64,000 nucleotides of DNA from an uncultured Mollicutes bacterium (GCA_900540175.1 UQFG01000007.1:1-64000); one strand, 5' to 3'; positions 51,841-61,218 are shown, counted from the stretch's first letter. Notes: generated by a model from the sequence alone, not told the origin. Numbers and translations: made by a program.

Positions 51841-52212
51841 CTAATTTTTTACATAAAACGTGATAAGAAGCACCTGTTTTTCAACGCAGGAAGAAAGCCA
51901 ATCGAATACGGCAATCAGCCAATCGCTTATATAAACTTCATCTAAAAACAAAACAAAATAGTTCGGTTTAAAAAGAAAATAGCGAACGATTTGTGATACT
52001 TCCCAAAAATAGGCATCGTAGCAAACCCATGTTTTTTCGGCAAAAAGAGAAAGGATTTTGAGTGTTTTATCGAATAACGGAACGGTTTTGGCTTGCAAAA
52101 AAAGCGGATATTTGTTCCGACACAAATCGCATAAATATTCTTTTTTGGTCTGAAACAAATCTTTAAGCAGCCGTTTGGGATAAAACGGATTCCCGCAGTT
52201 TAAACAACGCAT
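51841..52212 (-). CDS. Orphan ComF-type zinc-finger protein
   Basis: About 123 residues. The N-terminus MRCLNCGNPFYPKRLL...YLCDLCRNKY (CxxC...CxxC) resembles the zinc finger that opens ComFC, and the following hydrophobic/aromatic stretch (VCYDAYFWEVSQIVRYFLFKPNY) resembles the segment linking it to the phosphoribosyltransferase domain, but that domain (PRPP loop) is absent. It may be a shortened relative of the DNA-uptake protein ComFC or an unrelated zinc protein. Start ATG 52210-52212 after GGGGGGTGA. Confidence 0.6.
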   Translation of the reverse strand: MRCLNCGNPFYPKRLLKDLFQTKKEYLCDLCRNKYPLFLQAKTVPLFDKTLKILSLFAEKTWVCYDAYFWEVSQIVRYFLFKPNYFVLFLDEVYISDWLIAVFDWLSSCVEKQVLLITFYVKN

Positions 52213-52263
52213 TTCTTCACCCCCCTGTTCCAATGAATAGGAAAAACCCTAAAAAAAGAAAAA

Positions 52264-52282
52264 GCAATTCTATAAGAATTGC
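52264..52282 (-). terminator. Terminator overlapping the mutY stop codon
   Basis: GCAATTC/GAATTGC arms with the TAG stop in the loop region, followed by a U-rich tail on the minus strand. Confidence 0.8.
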
Positions 52283-53271
52283 AAAAAAGCTTTCGGAATC
52301 GAATAGCGCGTATCGATTTCTTCTTTGGTGGCCCAACATTCGTTTTCTTCCAAATGGTAATCCTTTACTTGAACGAAATACGACTGCATCCGCCATTTTT
52401 TATGCGTAAAGATATGTTGTTTCGTGGGTCCTTTTTCAAAAGAAACCAGCGAATCTTTAAAAACGTGCCGAATTTGTTCTTCGGATAAAAACCCCGGCAT
52501 GGTTTTCAATTCATACAATCCCGCCAAAAGGCCTTCTTCGGGACGCCGATGTAACAACAATTTTTTTTCTTGTTCGACTAAAAACACCGTCCATAACGTT
52601 TCTTCTTTCGCTGTTTTTTTACCTTTTACCGGATAGGATAAAACACAGTGTTCGGCAAAAGCCCGACAACTTGTTCGAAGCGGACACCGATCGCAAAGCG
52701 GTAAATCGTTTGCAAGACAGATCGTCGCACCGATATCCATAATTGCCTGATTGAAATCACCGCTACGTTGCGGTAAGATTTCCTCGATTCGCTTTTGATA
52801 GGCTTTTTTGGTGGAAGATATCGAAATATCGGATCCGTCACACCACAATCTGGAAAAAACTCTTAAAAAATTGCCGTCTACCGAAGCGTATTTCTGATCG
52901 TAGGCCATCGAAAGAATGGCCGATGCCGTATAGTCGCCGATGCCGGGTAACCTTCTTACGGCTTCATAGTCCTTCGGAAAAACACCCTGATATTGTTGTT
53001 GAATCACAATGGCCGCTTTCTTTAAATTGCGCGCTCGGCTGTAATATCCCAATCCTTGCCATACTTTCAGCAAGACCGCCTCATCGGCCGAAGCCAAATC
53101 CGAAACAGTGGGAAAAGTTTCCATAAACCGGTGGTAATACGGAATGACCGTATCGATTCTGGTCTGCTGACACATGATTTCCGAAATCCAAATCCGATAC
53201 GGATCCCGATTTTTTCGCCAAGGCAGATCGCGCTTACATCGATCGTACCAACTTAACAGTTCTTCTACCAT
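52270..53271 (-). CDS. mutY: A/G-specific adenine DNA glycosylase MutY
   Basis: 333 residues: RDLPWRKNRDPYRIWISEIMCQQTRIDTVIPYY, helix-hairpin-helix LPGIGDYTASAILSMAYDQ with the catalytic Asp in YASVDGNFLRVFSR, [4Fe-4S] cysteines in CLANDLPLCDRCPLRTSC, and a C-terminal Nudix-like domain that reads 8-oxoG. It removes adenine opposite 8-oxoguanine. Divergent from the HD gene, sharing a 61-base intergenic region. Confidence 0.97.
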   Translation of the reverse strand: MVEELLSWYDRCKRDLPWRKNRDPYRIWISEIMCQQTRIDTVIPYYHRFMETFPTVSDLASADEAVLLKVWQGLGYYSRARNLKKAAIVIQQQYQGVFPKDYEAVRRLPGIGDYTASAILSMAYDQKYASVDGNFLRVFSRLWCDGSDISISSTKKAYQKRIEEILPQRSGDFNQAIMDIGATICLANDLPLCDRCPLRTSCRAFAEHCVLSYPVKGKKTAKEETLWTVFLVEQEKKLLLHRRPEEGLLAGLYELKTMPGFLSEEQIRHVFKDSLVSFEKGPTKQHIFTHKKWRMQSYFVQVKDYHLEENECWATKEEIDTRYSIPKAFLQFL

Positions 53272-53320
53272 CTCGCATTCCTTTCTGATTCTTTTTCTTT
53301 CTTTTTTTCTTTTTTTGTTC

Positions 53321-53326
53321 TATAAT
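53321..53326 (+). promoter_or_regulatory. -10 element of the HD gene, leaderless arrangement
   Basis: TATAAT ends six bases before the ATG at 53333, so transcription should begin at or next to the A of the start codon. The -35 region is only T-rich. Confidence 0.55.
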
Positions 53327-53332
53327 AAAAGT

Positions 53333-53857
53333 ATGAAAACAAAATTTAAACTGACTACAGAAGATCGGAACTTTCTTTTAGAACAAATCCGTTCGATCAT
53401 CCATACCGAACCGTTTCTCCAATTAAAAAAATATCGGCATCATGCCCATATCTCCACTTATACACACGTCATCCGCGTCGCTTATTTATCGTATGAGTTT
53501 GTCAAAAAGCATCATTTGAAAGTCAATGAAACCGAACTGATTCGAGCGGCCTTATTCCATGACCTTTATTTTTACGATTGGCACGACAAAAACAACGGCG
53601 TTCATCTGCACGGTTTGTTTCATCCCAAAAAAGCCATCCGCAACGCGCAAATCCACTATCATCTTTCCAAACGGGAAGCAAGGCATATGAAACACCATAT
53701 GTTTCCTTTAACGCCCATTCCGCCGTTGACCAAAGAAGGATGGGTCATCTGCATTTGCGATAAAAAAGCGGCCAGAGCCGACTACAAAACCATCCGCATC
53801 CGAAAAAAATTAAGCAAAGAAAAAGAATCGGAGTTTACAAAAGAATCTCTTTTGTAA
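53333..53857 (+). CDS. HD-domain phosphohydrolase
   Basis: 174 residues and the only plus-strand gene of the window. HD-domain metal motifs: YTHVIRVAYLSYEF (first His), RAALFHDLYFYDWH (HD), then histidines in YHLSKREARHMKHHMFP, and a late Asp in CICDKKAARADY. Such proteins cleave phosphate esters of nucleotides; substrate unknown. Start at ATG 53333 because the -10 lies directly before it; a longer frame upstream would span the mutY promoter. No ribosome site is visible. Confidence 0.85.
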   Translation: MKTKFKLTTEDRNFLLEQIRSIIHTEPFLQLKKYRHHAHISTYTHVIRVAYLSYEFVKKHHLKVNETELIRAALFHDLYFYDWHDKNNGVHLHGLFHPKKAIRNAQIHYHLSKREARHMKHHMFPLTPIPPLTKEGWVICICDKKAARADYKTIRIRKKLSKEKESEFTKESLL

Positions 53858-53861
53858 ACTC
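53831..53861. terminator. Bidirectional terminator between convergent genes
   Basis: Perfect 14-base arms (53831-53844, 53848-53861), 3-base loop, with T-runs on both strands. It covers the last codons and stop of the HD gene and ends nine bases before the convergent gene's stop. Confidence 0.9.
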
Positions 53862-53869
53862 TTTTTCAT

Positions 53870-54343
53870 TTAAAACGTAAAATCCAGTTTGGAAACATCA
53901 AAACTTTGATCGGCTGCTTCGGTAATTCGTTTGGCACCGATCAACCGCATCTTGAAAATATCCCCTTTTAATAAAACGGACTTTTCCCCTCTTTGCGGAT
54001 CGTTTGAGGCAACCAAAATGCCCAAAAAAATCGGAATAAAATCTTTTTTTCTGCAATCGGCCGCAAAACGACAGGCAAGTGCGACATCCATTCGACGATA
54101 AAAAGGGAAAACCGACGGAACGACGGCCACCGCGTACTGATTCAGATTGTATTCAACCAAAATATTCGGATACGAATGCGTATCTTCATTCACACCCAAT
54201 AACCGATAATGCTTGGGAATGACGTGGTCTAACGCAAAATTGATCGCCAATTTCAACACATCTTCTTCCGTCATCCGATCTTTCGGATCGATCTTTGCGG
54301 GAATCCCATCAGCCCAAATGGATTCGACTATTTTCTTTTCCAT
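53870..54343 (-). CDS. Hypothetical protein
   Basis: 157 residues, soluble, family not recognised. It begins MEKKIVESIWADGIPAKIDPKDRMTEEDVLKLAINFAL and holds a possible alpha/beta core (YPNILVEYNLNQYAVAVVPSVFPFYRRMDVALACRF). No signal peptide, no clear catalytic motif. It follows the DUF697-like gene by 18 bases, with GGGAGAG as ribosome site, so the two probably act together. Confidence 0.7.
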   Translation of the reverse strand: MEKKIVESIWADGIPAKIDPKDRMTEEDVLKLAINFALDHVIPKHYRLLGVNEDTHSYPNILVEYNLNQYAVAVVPSVFPFYRRMDVALACRFAADCRKKDFIPIFLGILVASNDPQRGEKSVLLKGDIFKMRLIGAKRITEAADQSFDVSKLDFTF

Positions 54344-54361
54344 AATTACTCTCCCTTCCTT

Positions 54362-55291
54362 TTAAGTTGCCAAATCATCCGTTGTTTTTTTCTTCGTGAA
54401 AAAACGAACGACTTTGTTCGGAAAAAAAGAAATGGTCTGCGCGACGACCAGCGGCAAAATTTTAAGCGTTTCTTTATACGATTCTTTGCGGATATCTTCT
54501 TTGGTTACCACCGAACCATCTAAAAAAAGATACCGACGGCATACACAGCCGATCCGAATGGTCATCATGGCATTGGCCGCTCCTTGTAAAATACTTTCCA
54601 GTACCGTTCCCAAATACGGAACCGAATTTAAAAATTCGAGAGAACTTTTCGGCACGATGTCTTCCAATTTCAGATTCTCAAGCCCTTCGGCTATCAAAGC
54701 CGTCCCGAACACGTTGATCGTCAATTTCGACAAATTTTTCATCGACGGGCGAAAACCGCACTGCATAACCAAACGTTTGATCATTTTCAAATTGACGGCA
54801 AAGACCGTAATCATGTCGAAACGGGCACTTTGACAGATCGCCGTTGAAATCATGACCGTCTTCGCATCGTGGATGATAATCCGATTGAGTTGTTTTTTCA
54901 CGGTTTTTTCAAAAACATATTGCAAATTGAACAGCAACTCTTCTTTGTTTTGATACTTTGTCAGCAAAATCACTTCTTCATACGGAAGATCATTGCTTTT
55001 AACGATATTTTTTGCCACTTTTTTATAAATGGCTATTCTTTTGGAATCGGTGGGTTCTAAGGAGGTCGCAATCGAAAGCGACGGGGAACGAACGATATAG
55101 ATGATCGGCTGAAGAATGGCCAGATAAAAAATCAAAGCGAACAAAATATAAAATCCGTATTCCAACCACGGATGAATCACCCGTAGTTTTTCGCCGATGT
55201 TAAGTAGCGCACTGAGAACCATCAACAAAAACAACAACAGGCATCCAATCGCTATCACATAAAAAATAAATCGGTTTTTACTTTTCTTCAT
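54362..55291 (-). CDS. DUF697-like membrane protein
   Basis: 309 residues. Two membrane segments at about 10-30 and 42-65 (FYVIAIGCLLLFLLMVLSAL; FYILFALIFYLAILQPIIYIV), then a soluble region with a glycine/alanine-rich hydrophobic helix pair (about 195-250, INVFGTALIAEGLENL; VLESILQGAANAMMTIRIG) typical of the YcjF/DUF697 family. Function unknown. It overlaps the pectinesterase gene by 14 bases. Confidence 0.7.
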   Translation of the reverse strand: MKKSKNRFIFYVIAIGCLLLFLLMVLSALLNIGEKLRVIHPWLEYGFYILFALIFYLAILQPIIYIVRSPSLSIATSLEPTDSKRIAIYKKVAKNIVKSNDLPYEEVILLTKYQNKEELLFNLQYVFEKTVKKQLNRIIIHDAKTVMISTAICQSARFDMITVFAVNLKMIKRLVMQCGFRPSMKNLSKLTINVFGTALIAEGLENLKLEDIVPKSSLEFLNSVPYLGTVLESILQGAANAMMTIRIGCVCRRYLFLDGSVVTKEDIRKESYKETLKILPLVVAQTISFFPNKVVRFFTKKKTTDDLAT

Positions 55292-56099
55292 CGGTTCCTC
55301 CTACAAACGTACAGTTTTCCAAGCGAAACGAATACTCCGTTGGATCCTGTTCGTGCATTTTCTTCAAATAAGGCAAAATCGTTTTTTTAAGACGACAGTT
55401 GTAAAAAGCAATTTTGGGATACGTTTGATCCACCGCATTAGAAGGATACCACGGTCGCCCCAAATAAACGGTTTGTTCCGTCGTTTCAAACACACAGTTT
55501 TGAAAAACAAACCCCGAAGAATTGGTCTTAAGCGTATTGGGTGCCGTAAAATAAAGTTCTTTGGCTTCGTTTGTTTTGGCAACGATGAAGCAAGAATCAA
55601 AAAGACAATCCGCACTGCCGAAAATAAAATCGATATCGCCTTCGATGTAACAATTTTCGATGTGGTTGCGGATACCGCCATCCATATAAAGCGTATCCTG
55701 ATATCCTAAAAAACGACAATTTTGAAGCAATACATCGCTTGTTTCCGATTTGAACGCAACCGCCTGACCGTTTTTCCGACCGTTTCTTACAAAGTCGTTT
55801 TGAAACGTGATTTGAAAGGCTTTGAAACCGGACGCTTCTTTACAGACGGTAAACGTCGCACTGCCGGTTGTTCCGTACACTTTTTTTCCGTCACCGCCTT
55901 CTTCTTTTGGGACAAGTGTCCCGTGCGATGCATGAAAACAAATTTTCGTATTCGGTTTGCCGATCATCGTGATATTCTTGGTTTTTACTGCGACTTTTTC
56001 GACATACGTTTGATCCGCTAAAAGAATCAGATCGCCTTCTTGAACTTGATCAAGAACGTCTTTAAGGGATTGATTTTCTTTTTCTAAGTCCCAAATCAT
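55278..56099 (-). CDS. Pectin methylesterase (CE8), no signal peptide
   Basis: 273 residues forming a right-handed beta-helix. Catalytic motifs of carbohydrate esterase family 8 are complete: GQAVAF, CRFLGYQDTLYMD (Gln, Asp), EGDIDFIFGSADCLF (second Asp) and LGRPWYPSNAVD (Arg). It removes methyl groups from galacturonan. Most secreted pectinesterases have a signal peptide; this one starts directly with IWDLEKENQSL, so it likely acts on imported oligosaccharides. Links functionally to the uronate genes at 42-48 kb. Confidence 0.92.
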   Translation of the reverse strand: MIWDLEKENQSLKDVLDQVQEGDLILLADQTYVEKVAVKTKNITMIGKPNTKICFHASHGTLVPKEEGGDGKKVYGTTGSATFTVCKEASGFKAFQITFQNDFVRNGRKNGQAVAFKSETSDVLLQNCRFLGYQDTLYMDGGIRNHIENCYIEGDIDFIFGSADCLFDSCFIVAKTNEAKELYFTAPNTLKTNSSGFVFQNCVFETTEQTVYLGRPWYPSNAVDQTYPKIAFYNCRLKKTILPYLKKMHEQDPTEYSFRLENCTFVGGTDEEK

Positions 56100-56151
56100 A
56101 CGGTTTTTCCTCCCTTTTCTTCTATTTTAGCATAACAAGACTAAAAACAAA

Positions 56152-56169
56152 ATAGGGTTTGCACCCTAT
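56152..56169 (-). terminator. Terminator of the pot operon
   Basis: ATAGGGT/ACCCTAT arms with loop GCAA on the minus strand and U-run; overlaps the potD stop codon. Confidence 0.85.
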
Positions 56170-57284
56170 CCTGTAATGACTTCAATGAATTTTTGTTCCA
56201 TATATTCGTAAATATCGCTTCCCAAATAGCGGTATACTTCGGCAACACTGCCCGGCGTCGTCAAAATGCGAACCGGATCGTACGCCTCGATTTGCAGCGT
56301 TTCTTCCCAGTCTTCACTTGATTTGATTTCATCGTACACACTTTCAAGCGTCGGACAGTATCCGACAAATTCGGCATTGGTATACGATTGGTCGTGATCA
56401 AGCATGTGATTTAAAAATTCATAGGCCAAATCTTCGGCCGTCGCGGTAACCGGAATGGCCATCGCATCGAAAAACACATTGTTGTGATCGGTCGGCGCGT
56501 AAATCGAATATAAAGCGGCTTTATCCTCCAATCCCGATTCGATGTCGGCATAGTAAGCATCGAAAAAATCGCCGGAATAAACGAGTGCCACATCCAAATT
56601 ACCGCTGGACACTTTGATTTTCAAATCGTCGGTTCCCCATGCGTCAAAGGCCGTATTTTTAAGCAAATCCATACATTCGTCGATCTTTGTTTTATCCGTT
56701 TCGTTCAACGAATATCCCAAATACATTTCCGCAGCCGCAAGCGCATCCCGTGAAACATTGTACATGCCGACCGTTGCTCCAGAAGGAAGCAAATCATGTT
56801 CGAACAGTACTTTGAAGCCGTGTTCCAAAACCGCTTCTTCCACACCGGCTTTTCGTTTGGAATACATAATGCCAAGCGAACCCCAGAAATAAGGAATGTA
56901 ATAGCCTTGATAGTTGCTGCAATCCGCACTGGACATCAGTGTTTCTAGTTCATCGACAAACATCCCTTCTTGATAGTTGGAAAGCCGCGTATAGTCCAAT
57001 TTTTTGATCAGTCCGTCTTCTTTCATCTGATCCAACATATAATCCGACGGAATCACCAAATCGTATTCGGCTTGACGATTTAAAATATTCTGATACATTT
57101 GTTCGTTGGAATCAACCGTAACAACCGAAACCTTAACTTGATGGTCTTCCTCAAACGAAGAAACCACATCTTCGGCCATGTAATCGCCCCAACTTAAAAT
57201 CAAAAGATCGGCTCCTTTTCCCGTACAAGAACAAAGTAGTAAAACCAAACAAGATAAACTCAATAATAAGGTATATTTTTTCAT
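56166..57284 (-). CDS. potD: Polyamine-binding lipoprotein PotD, copy 1
   Basis: 372 residues. Signal peptide ending in a lipobox (LVLLLCSC, Cys about 20). Family motifs: LLILSWGDYMAEDVVSSFEE, YDLVIPSDYMLDQM, YYIPYFWGSLGIMYSKR and DDLKIKVSSGNLDVALVYSGD. It delivers spermidine or putrescine to PotB/PotC. Ends the operon xre-potA-potB-potC-potD; starts four bases inside potC's stop. Confidence 0.93.
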   Translation of the reverse strand: MKKYTLLLSLSCLVLLLCSCTGKGADLLILSWGDYMAEDVVSSFEEDHQVKVSVVTVDSNEQMYQNILNRQAEYDLVIPSDYMLDQMKEDGLIKKLDYTRLSNYQEGMFVDELETLMSSADCSNYQGYYIPYFWGSLGIMYSKRKAGVEEAVLEHGFKVLFEHDLLPSGATVGMYNVSRDALAAAEMYLGYSLNETDKTKIDECMDLLKNTAFDAWGTDDLKIKVSSGNLDVALVYSGDFFDAYYADIESGLEDKAALYSIYAPTDHNNVFFDAMAIPVTATAEDLAYEFLNHMLDHDQSYTNAEFVGYCPTLESVYDEIKSSEDWEETLQIEAYDPVRILTTPGSVAEVYRYLGSDIYEYMEQKFIEVITG

Positions 57285-58147
57285 ATCTTTCTTCCTTTCT
57301 TTTTTCGATAACTCAATAATTGATACCCGATGATGCCGGTAAACGTAATGACAATCAAAATCGTATTATACGCACAAGCCTGATTCCACTGACCGTTTTT
57401 CATTGTCTTCAAATTGCCGTATAACCATGTGGAAAAATTTTGGCTGCTGCCGCTTACGAAATACGTAATGATAAAATCATCGATGCTCATGGTAAACGCC
57501 AATAAGGCGCCGGAAAAAATACCCGAACGGATATTGGGCAATACCACTTTCATCAAGGCTCCTTTCGGAGAACACCCCAAGTCCAAAGCCGCATCAAACA
57601 AATCGCTGTCTTTGGATAGTTTCGGCAAAACCGATAACACCACATACGGTGTGGAAAACAAAACGTGCGCAATCAAGGTCGTAAGCAAACTGTAGTTGGC
57701 AATCAGATTCTGCTGAATGAGAACCGAGATACCTTGAAACAAAATCAACAACAAAGCGGCTGTGACAATATCGGCATTCAAAATGGGGACATTGTTTAGC
57801 ATAATCACTCTTTTTTTCATTTTATGCGAAAGCGCATTGATTCCGATGGCCGAAAAAGTTCCGAATATCGTCGAAAGAATCGTCGATAAAAACGTAATTT
57901 CCAGTGTAAATACAATCGCCGTATAAAGACTACGATTGGTAAACAGCATGCCGTACCATTTCATCGTCACCCCCGGCATTTCATAGCCACTCGGATGCGT
58001 GGAAAAGGAAGTTAAAGCAATCACCGCAATCGGAAGATACGTCAAAAACAAAACGACGCCCAAAAATAAGATAACGAAAATCCGGAAGGAATTTTTTTTC
58101 GCCTTGACCGAAAAAGGCACGGCGACTTTGATTCGTTGTTCCATCAT
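57281..58147 (-). CDS. potC: Polyamine ABC permease PotC, copy 1
   Basis: 288 residues with six membrane segments; LVIFVIL-type first segment, SFSTHPSG loop, NADIVTAALLLILFQ, and the EAA loop DAALDLGCSPKGALMKVVLPNIRSGI that docks on PotA. Overlaps potB by four bases. Confidence 0.93.
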   Translation of the reverse strand: MMEQRIKVAVPFSVKAKKNSFRIFVILFLGVVLFLTYLPIAVIALTSFSTHPSGYEMPGVTMKWYGMLFTNRSLYTAIVFTLEITFLSTILSTIFGTFSAIGINALSHKMKKRVIMLNNVPILNADIVTAALLLILFQGISVLIQQNLIANYSLLTTLIAHVLFSTPYVVLSVLPKLSKDSDLFDAALDLGCSPKGALMKVVLPNIRSGIFSGALLAFTMSIDDFIITYFVSGSSQNFSTWLYGNLKTMKNGQWNQACAYNTILIVITFTGIIGYQLLSYRKKKGRKI

Positions 58148-58989
58148 AATAACGTCTCTCCTTCCGCATCCACTTTCGAAATGATATACAAACTACCTAA
58201 AACAAACACGATAATAATCAAACTCCACAAACTGCCGATATTAAAAGACGGCGACGAACTTTTAAACTGGCGTTCGATCAACTGACCGACCATGGTGTAT
58301 TTGGAATTGCCGCTGGTTACAATCTGCGGAATCGTAAAACCCATTGCCGCCGGCAAAAACACCATCATGACACCGGAAGTAACTCCTTTTAACGACAGCG
58401 GAACAGTGATTTTAAAGAAGCTTTTCACGTGACCGGCTCCCAAATCATTGGCCGCTTCCGTATAGGAACGGTCGATTTTTTCCAGAACCGTATAAATCGG
58501 GAAAATCATAAACGGCAGATAAACGATCGTCATAACCATGATGATTTTCAGTTCCGGATAAGCGCTTAAGTCTAGCGATATATGAAAAACATTCGATAAA
58601 AAACTGTTTTTGGACAATAAATTATTGATCGTCGAAATCCGAAGAAGCATATTGGTCCACATCGGCATAATGAAGATCAATAAAAACAAATATTTGTTTT
58701 TGATCCGACTTTTTGAAATAAAGTAGGCGATCGGATAACCGATCACAAGACACAAAACGGTTGCGATCAGCGCATAAAGCATTGACCGACCGAAGGCTTT
58801 TAAAAACGAAGGATCCACCAATTTCGGCAAATTCGAGGCCGTAAACGAAAATTCACTCAAATCAAAATCGTAAACGGAAAACCGTTTGACCGTCGAAAAA
58901 GCAAAAACAACCATCAGCAAAAGCGGAATCCCCGTAAAAATCAGCATCCAAACCAAATAGGGCAATGAATATTTTTTAAACTGCGTCAT
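58144..58989 (-). CDS. potB: Polyamine ABC permease PotB, copy 1
   Basis: 281 residues, six membrane segments: [42 protein letters not shown] (the PotB hallmark), and EAA loop [26 protein letters not shown]. Overlaps potA by 14 bases, implying tight translational coupling. Confidence 0.93.
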   Translation of the reverse strand: MTQFKKYSLPYLVWMLIFTGIPLLLMVVFAFSTVKRFSVYDFDLSEFSFTASNLPKLVDPSFLKAFGRSMLYALIATVLCLVIGYPIAYFISKSRIKNKYLFLLIFIMPMWTNMLLRISTINNLLSKNSFLSNVFHISLDLSAYPELKIIMVMTIVYLPFMIFPIYTVLEKIDRSYTEAANDLGAGHVKSFFKITVPLSLKGVTSGVMMVFLPAAMGFTIPQIVTSGNSKYTMVGQLIERQFKSSSPSFNIGSLWSLIIIVFVLGSLYIISKVDAEGETLL

Positions 58990-60520
58990 GAACTTTCATC
59001 AGATGGATCTCATATGGGTCCACATTAAGACCGATCTTTTCCCCCACTTTGGCAATTTCATAATCATGGATGACAAATTCCATTCCGCAAACATCCGCGC
59101 AAATTTCAAAATGAACCCCTTTGAAAACAATATCGGTTACCACTCCGACCAGTTTGGCACAAGACGGATCCACTCGATCGAAGTCTTCCGGTCGAATGAC
59201 CACATCGCAAGCCTCGCCTTCGGTGAAATTTTCATCCACACAATCGAATTCCTGACCCATAAACCGCACCTTTTTATGGCCGATATATTCACCTCTGATA
59301 ATATTGGATTCGCCGATAAAAGTTGCCACAAAGCGGTTTTTCGGCTCATTGTAAATATCCATCGGTGTGCCGATTTGCTGAATGATTCCTTTATCCATCA
59401 CGACAATCGTATCGGACATCGTCAAGGCTTCTTCCTGATCGTGCGTTACGAAAATAAACGTGATTCCGATCGAGCGCTGCATTTCCTTTAATTCATACTG
59501 CATTTCCTGTCGCAGTTTTAAATCCAGCGCCGAAAGCGGTTCATCCAGCAAAAGAATCCGCGGTTTGTTCACGATTGCGCGCGCAATCGCCACCCGTTGT
59601 TGTTGTCCGCCGCTCATCGAATCGATTTTCCGATCTTCATAGCCTTCCAATTTAACCAGTTTCAACGCTTCTTTGACCTTTTCGGCAATCTGTTTTTTAT
59701 TAAGCATCAACGACCGACTGGCTTTCAGTTCCATCGCCTTGTCTTTCAAGGCCTGTTTTTTGGCCTTTTCCAGTAAAACCAATTCCTCCCAAACCGCCAC
59801 TTTTTGAAGCATTTTCAACTCTTCTTCATACGGTTTGGTCGCTTTGGATTTAGACTGACCCGAAGCAAGCGCCCGTTCGATTTCTTCGTTGATTTCTTTA
59901 ATGCGGTTTTTGGCTTTTTTCACTTCATCGTCTTTTTCCCATTCAATATCGATTTTCCGGTCCAACTCAGCGATCATAGTCGCATATTTTTCTTCGACTT
60001 GTTTTACTTTCACCGCAATCAGTTTTTCCTTTTCGGAAGCGATTTCTTGTTTGACCAAGCGTTTGATGGCAACCAGTCGCTGTTTGATTTCCTTTTTTTC
60101 CGATGCCGTCAAACTTTTATTTTGCAAGCATAGCGCCAGTTCTCTTCGTTCTTTTTCATACCGAAGCGCGACTTGATTTTTCAAATCCGACATCGTTCGA
60201 CTGAAATTTCTTAAACCGAATGCCACATTATCGAATACATTCAAATGCGGAAAAAGCGCGTATTTCTGAAAAACCGTATTGATCGGTCGGTGGTAAGGCG
60301 GCGTATTGTTGATGGTAATGCCGTCTAAAATAACCTGACCGTAATCTGGTGTTTCAAATCCGCCGATGATTCGTAAAGTCGTCGTTTTCCCACAGCCAGA
60401 CGGACCGACCAACGTGATAAACTCGTTTTCGTTGATGTACAAATTCAAATCATCGATCACGACATTACCGTTGTATTCTTTATGAATGCCTTTTAATTCA
60501 ATCAATTTTTTCTTTTCCAT
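58976..60520 (-). CDS. potA: Polyamine ABC ATPase PotA with coiled-coil insert
   Basis: 514 residues against about 350-380 in most bacteria. Walker [14 protein letters not shown] (38-50), Q-loop Gln 85, then a highly charged coiled coil of about 185 residues (105-290, rich in Lys/Glu) before signature [14 protein letters not shown] (312-325), Walker [14 protein letters not shown] (331-343), switch His 370 and a C-terminal TOBE regulatory domain. Mycoplasma PotA proteins are also enlarged. The fold stays complete, so it should be active. Confidence 0.93.
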   Translation of the reverse strand: MEKKKLIELKGIHKEYNGNVVIDDLNLYINENEFITLVGPSGCGKTTTLRIIGGFETPDYGQVILDGITINNTPPYHRPINTVFQKYALFPHLNVFDNVAFGLRNFSRTMSDLKNQVALRYEKERRELALCLQNKSLTASEKKEIKQRLVAIKRLVKQEIASEKEKLIAVKVKQVEEKYATMIAELDRKIDIEWEKDDEVKKAKNRIKEINEEIERALASGQSKSKATKPYEEELKMLQKVAVWEELVLLEKAKKQALKDKAMELKASRSLMLNKKQIAEKVKEALKLVKLEGYEDRKIDSMSGGQQQRVAIARAIVNKPRILLLDEPLSALDLKLRQEMQYELKEMQRSIGITFIFVTHDQEEALTMSDTIVVMDKGIIQQIGTPMDIYNEPKNRFVATFIGESNIIRGEYIGHKKVRFMGQEFDCVDENFTEGEACDVVIRPEDFDRVDPSCAKLVGVVTDIVFKGVHFEICADVCGMEFVIHDYEIAKVGEKIGLNVDPYEIHLMKVHDAV

Positions 60521-60538
60521 ACTACTCTCCTTGAACCA

Positions 60539-61072
60539 TCAAAAATAAGGCGGGCTCGAAACCCAAAGAACTTCCGCTTCCATAGCAGAATCGTTTTTCA
60601 AATAGTGTTTTTTATTAGCCGGAAAATAAAAGGCCTGTTTTTCCCGACATTCTTTTTCCGAATTGCCGTAAACGACTTTGATTGTGCCCTTTATGACATA
60701 CCCAAACTCTTCTCCGGTATGCGGATCGTCTTTAAAAGTCGTCGCTCCGGGAAAAAGACGGACCAAAATCGGCTCCATGCTTTTTTCCTGAGAGGTCGGA
60801 ACCAACCAGGTTTGAAGATAACCGTCGAAATTTTTTTCGTATTGTTCTTCTTCATCGTAAACCAACATTTCTTCTTTTTCTTCATAAAAAAAATCGGATA
60901 AATTCGTACCCAATACTTCCAAAATATGGGAAAGCGTTTCGATCGAAGGAGAAACCTTGTCATTTTCCAGTTGGGAAATGTAGCCTTTGGTTAATTCACA
61001 CCGATTGGCCAGTTCTTCTTGCGTCAGCATCAATAACGTTCGCCGCTGTTTTATTTTTTCTCCCAGTTCCAT
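60539..61072 (-). CDS. XRE-cupin transcriptional regulator of the pot operon
   Basis: 177 residues: N-terminal XRE helix-turn-helix (LTQEELANRCELTKGYISQLENDKVSPSIETL) and C-terminal cupin (HTGEEFGYVIKGTIKVVYGNSEKE...FYFPANKKHYLKN). This layout is that of PuuR-type regulators, the usual partners of polyamine genes. First gene of the pot operon; inverted repeats in its own leader are candidate operators, so autoregulation is likely. Confidence 0.92.
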   Translation of the reverse strand: MELGEKIKQRRTLLMLTQEELANRCELTKGYISQLENDKVSPSIETLSHILEVLGTNLSDFFYEEKEEMLVYDEEEQYEKNFDGYLQTWLVPTSQEKSMEPILVRLFPGATTFKDDPHTGEEFGYVIKGTIKVVYGNSEKECREKQAFYFPANKKHYLKNDSAMEAEVLWVSSPPYF

Positions 61073-61091
61073 GTTTCCCCTCCTTTTTTTG

Positions 61092-61129
61092 TAACTTAAT
61101 GCTAAACTTTAAGTTAGAAATTCCTAAAC
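61092..61129 (-). promoter_or_regulatory. Candidate operators of the XRE-cupin regulator
   Basis: TAACTTAA (61092-61099) and TTAAGTTA (61109-61116) form a perfect 8-base inverted repeat; a second repeat GTTAG...CTAAAC spans 61113-61129. Both lie downstream of the start point, where binding would block transcription. Confidence 0.55.
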
Positions 61130-61146
61130 ATTACAAGTATAGATAC

Positions 61147-61175
61147 ATTATAATCTTTTTATACAGGAAATACAA
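61147..61175 (-). promoter_or_regulatory. Promoter of the xre-potABCD operon
   Basis: TTGTAT (61170-61175), 17 bases, TATAAT (61147-61152). Confidence 0.75.
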
Positions 61176-61188
61176 CAAAAAAAAGAAA

Positions 61189-61218
61189 AAACTCGGCAAG
61201 TTTTTTGCTGCCGAGTTT
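61189..61218 (-). terminator. Terminator of the second pot operon
   Basis: AAACTCGGCA/TGCCGAGTTT perfect arms (61189-61198, 61209-61218) with U-run after potD copy 2. Confidence 0.9.
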
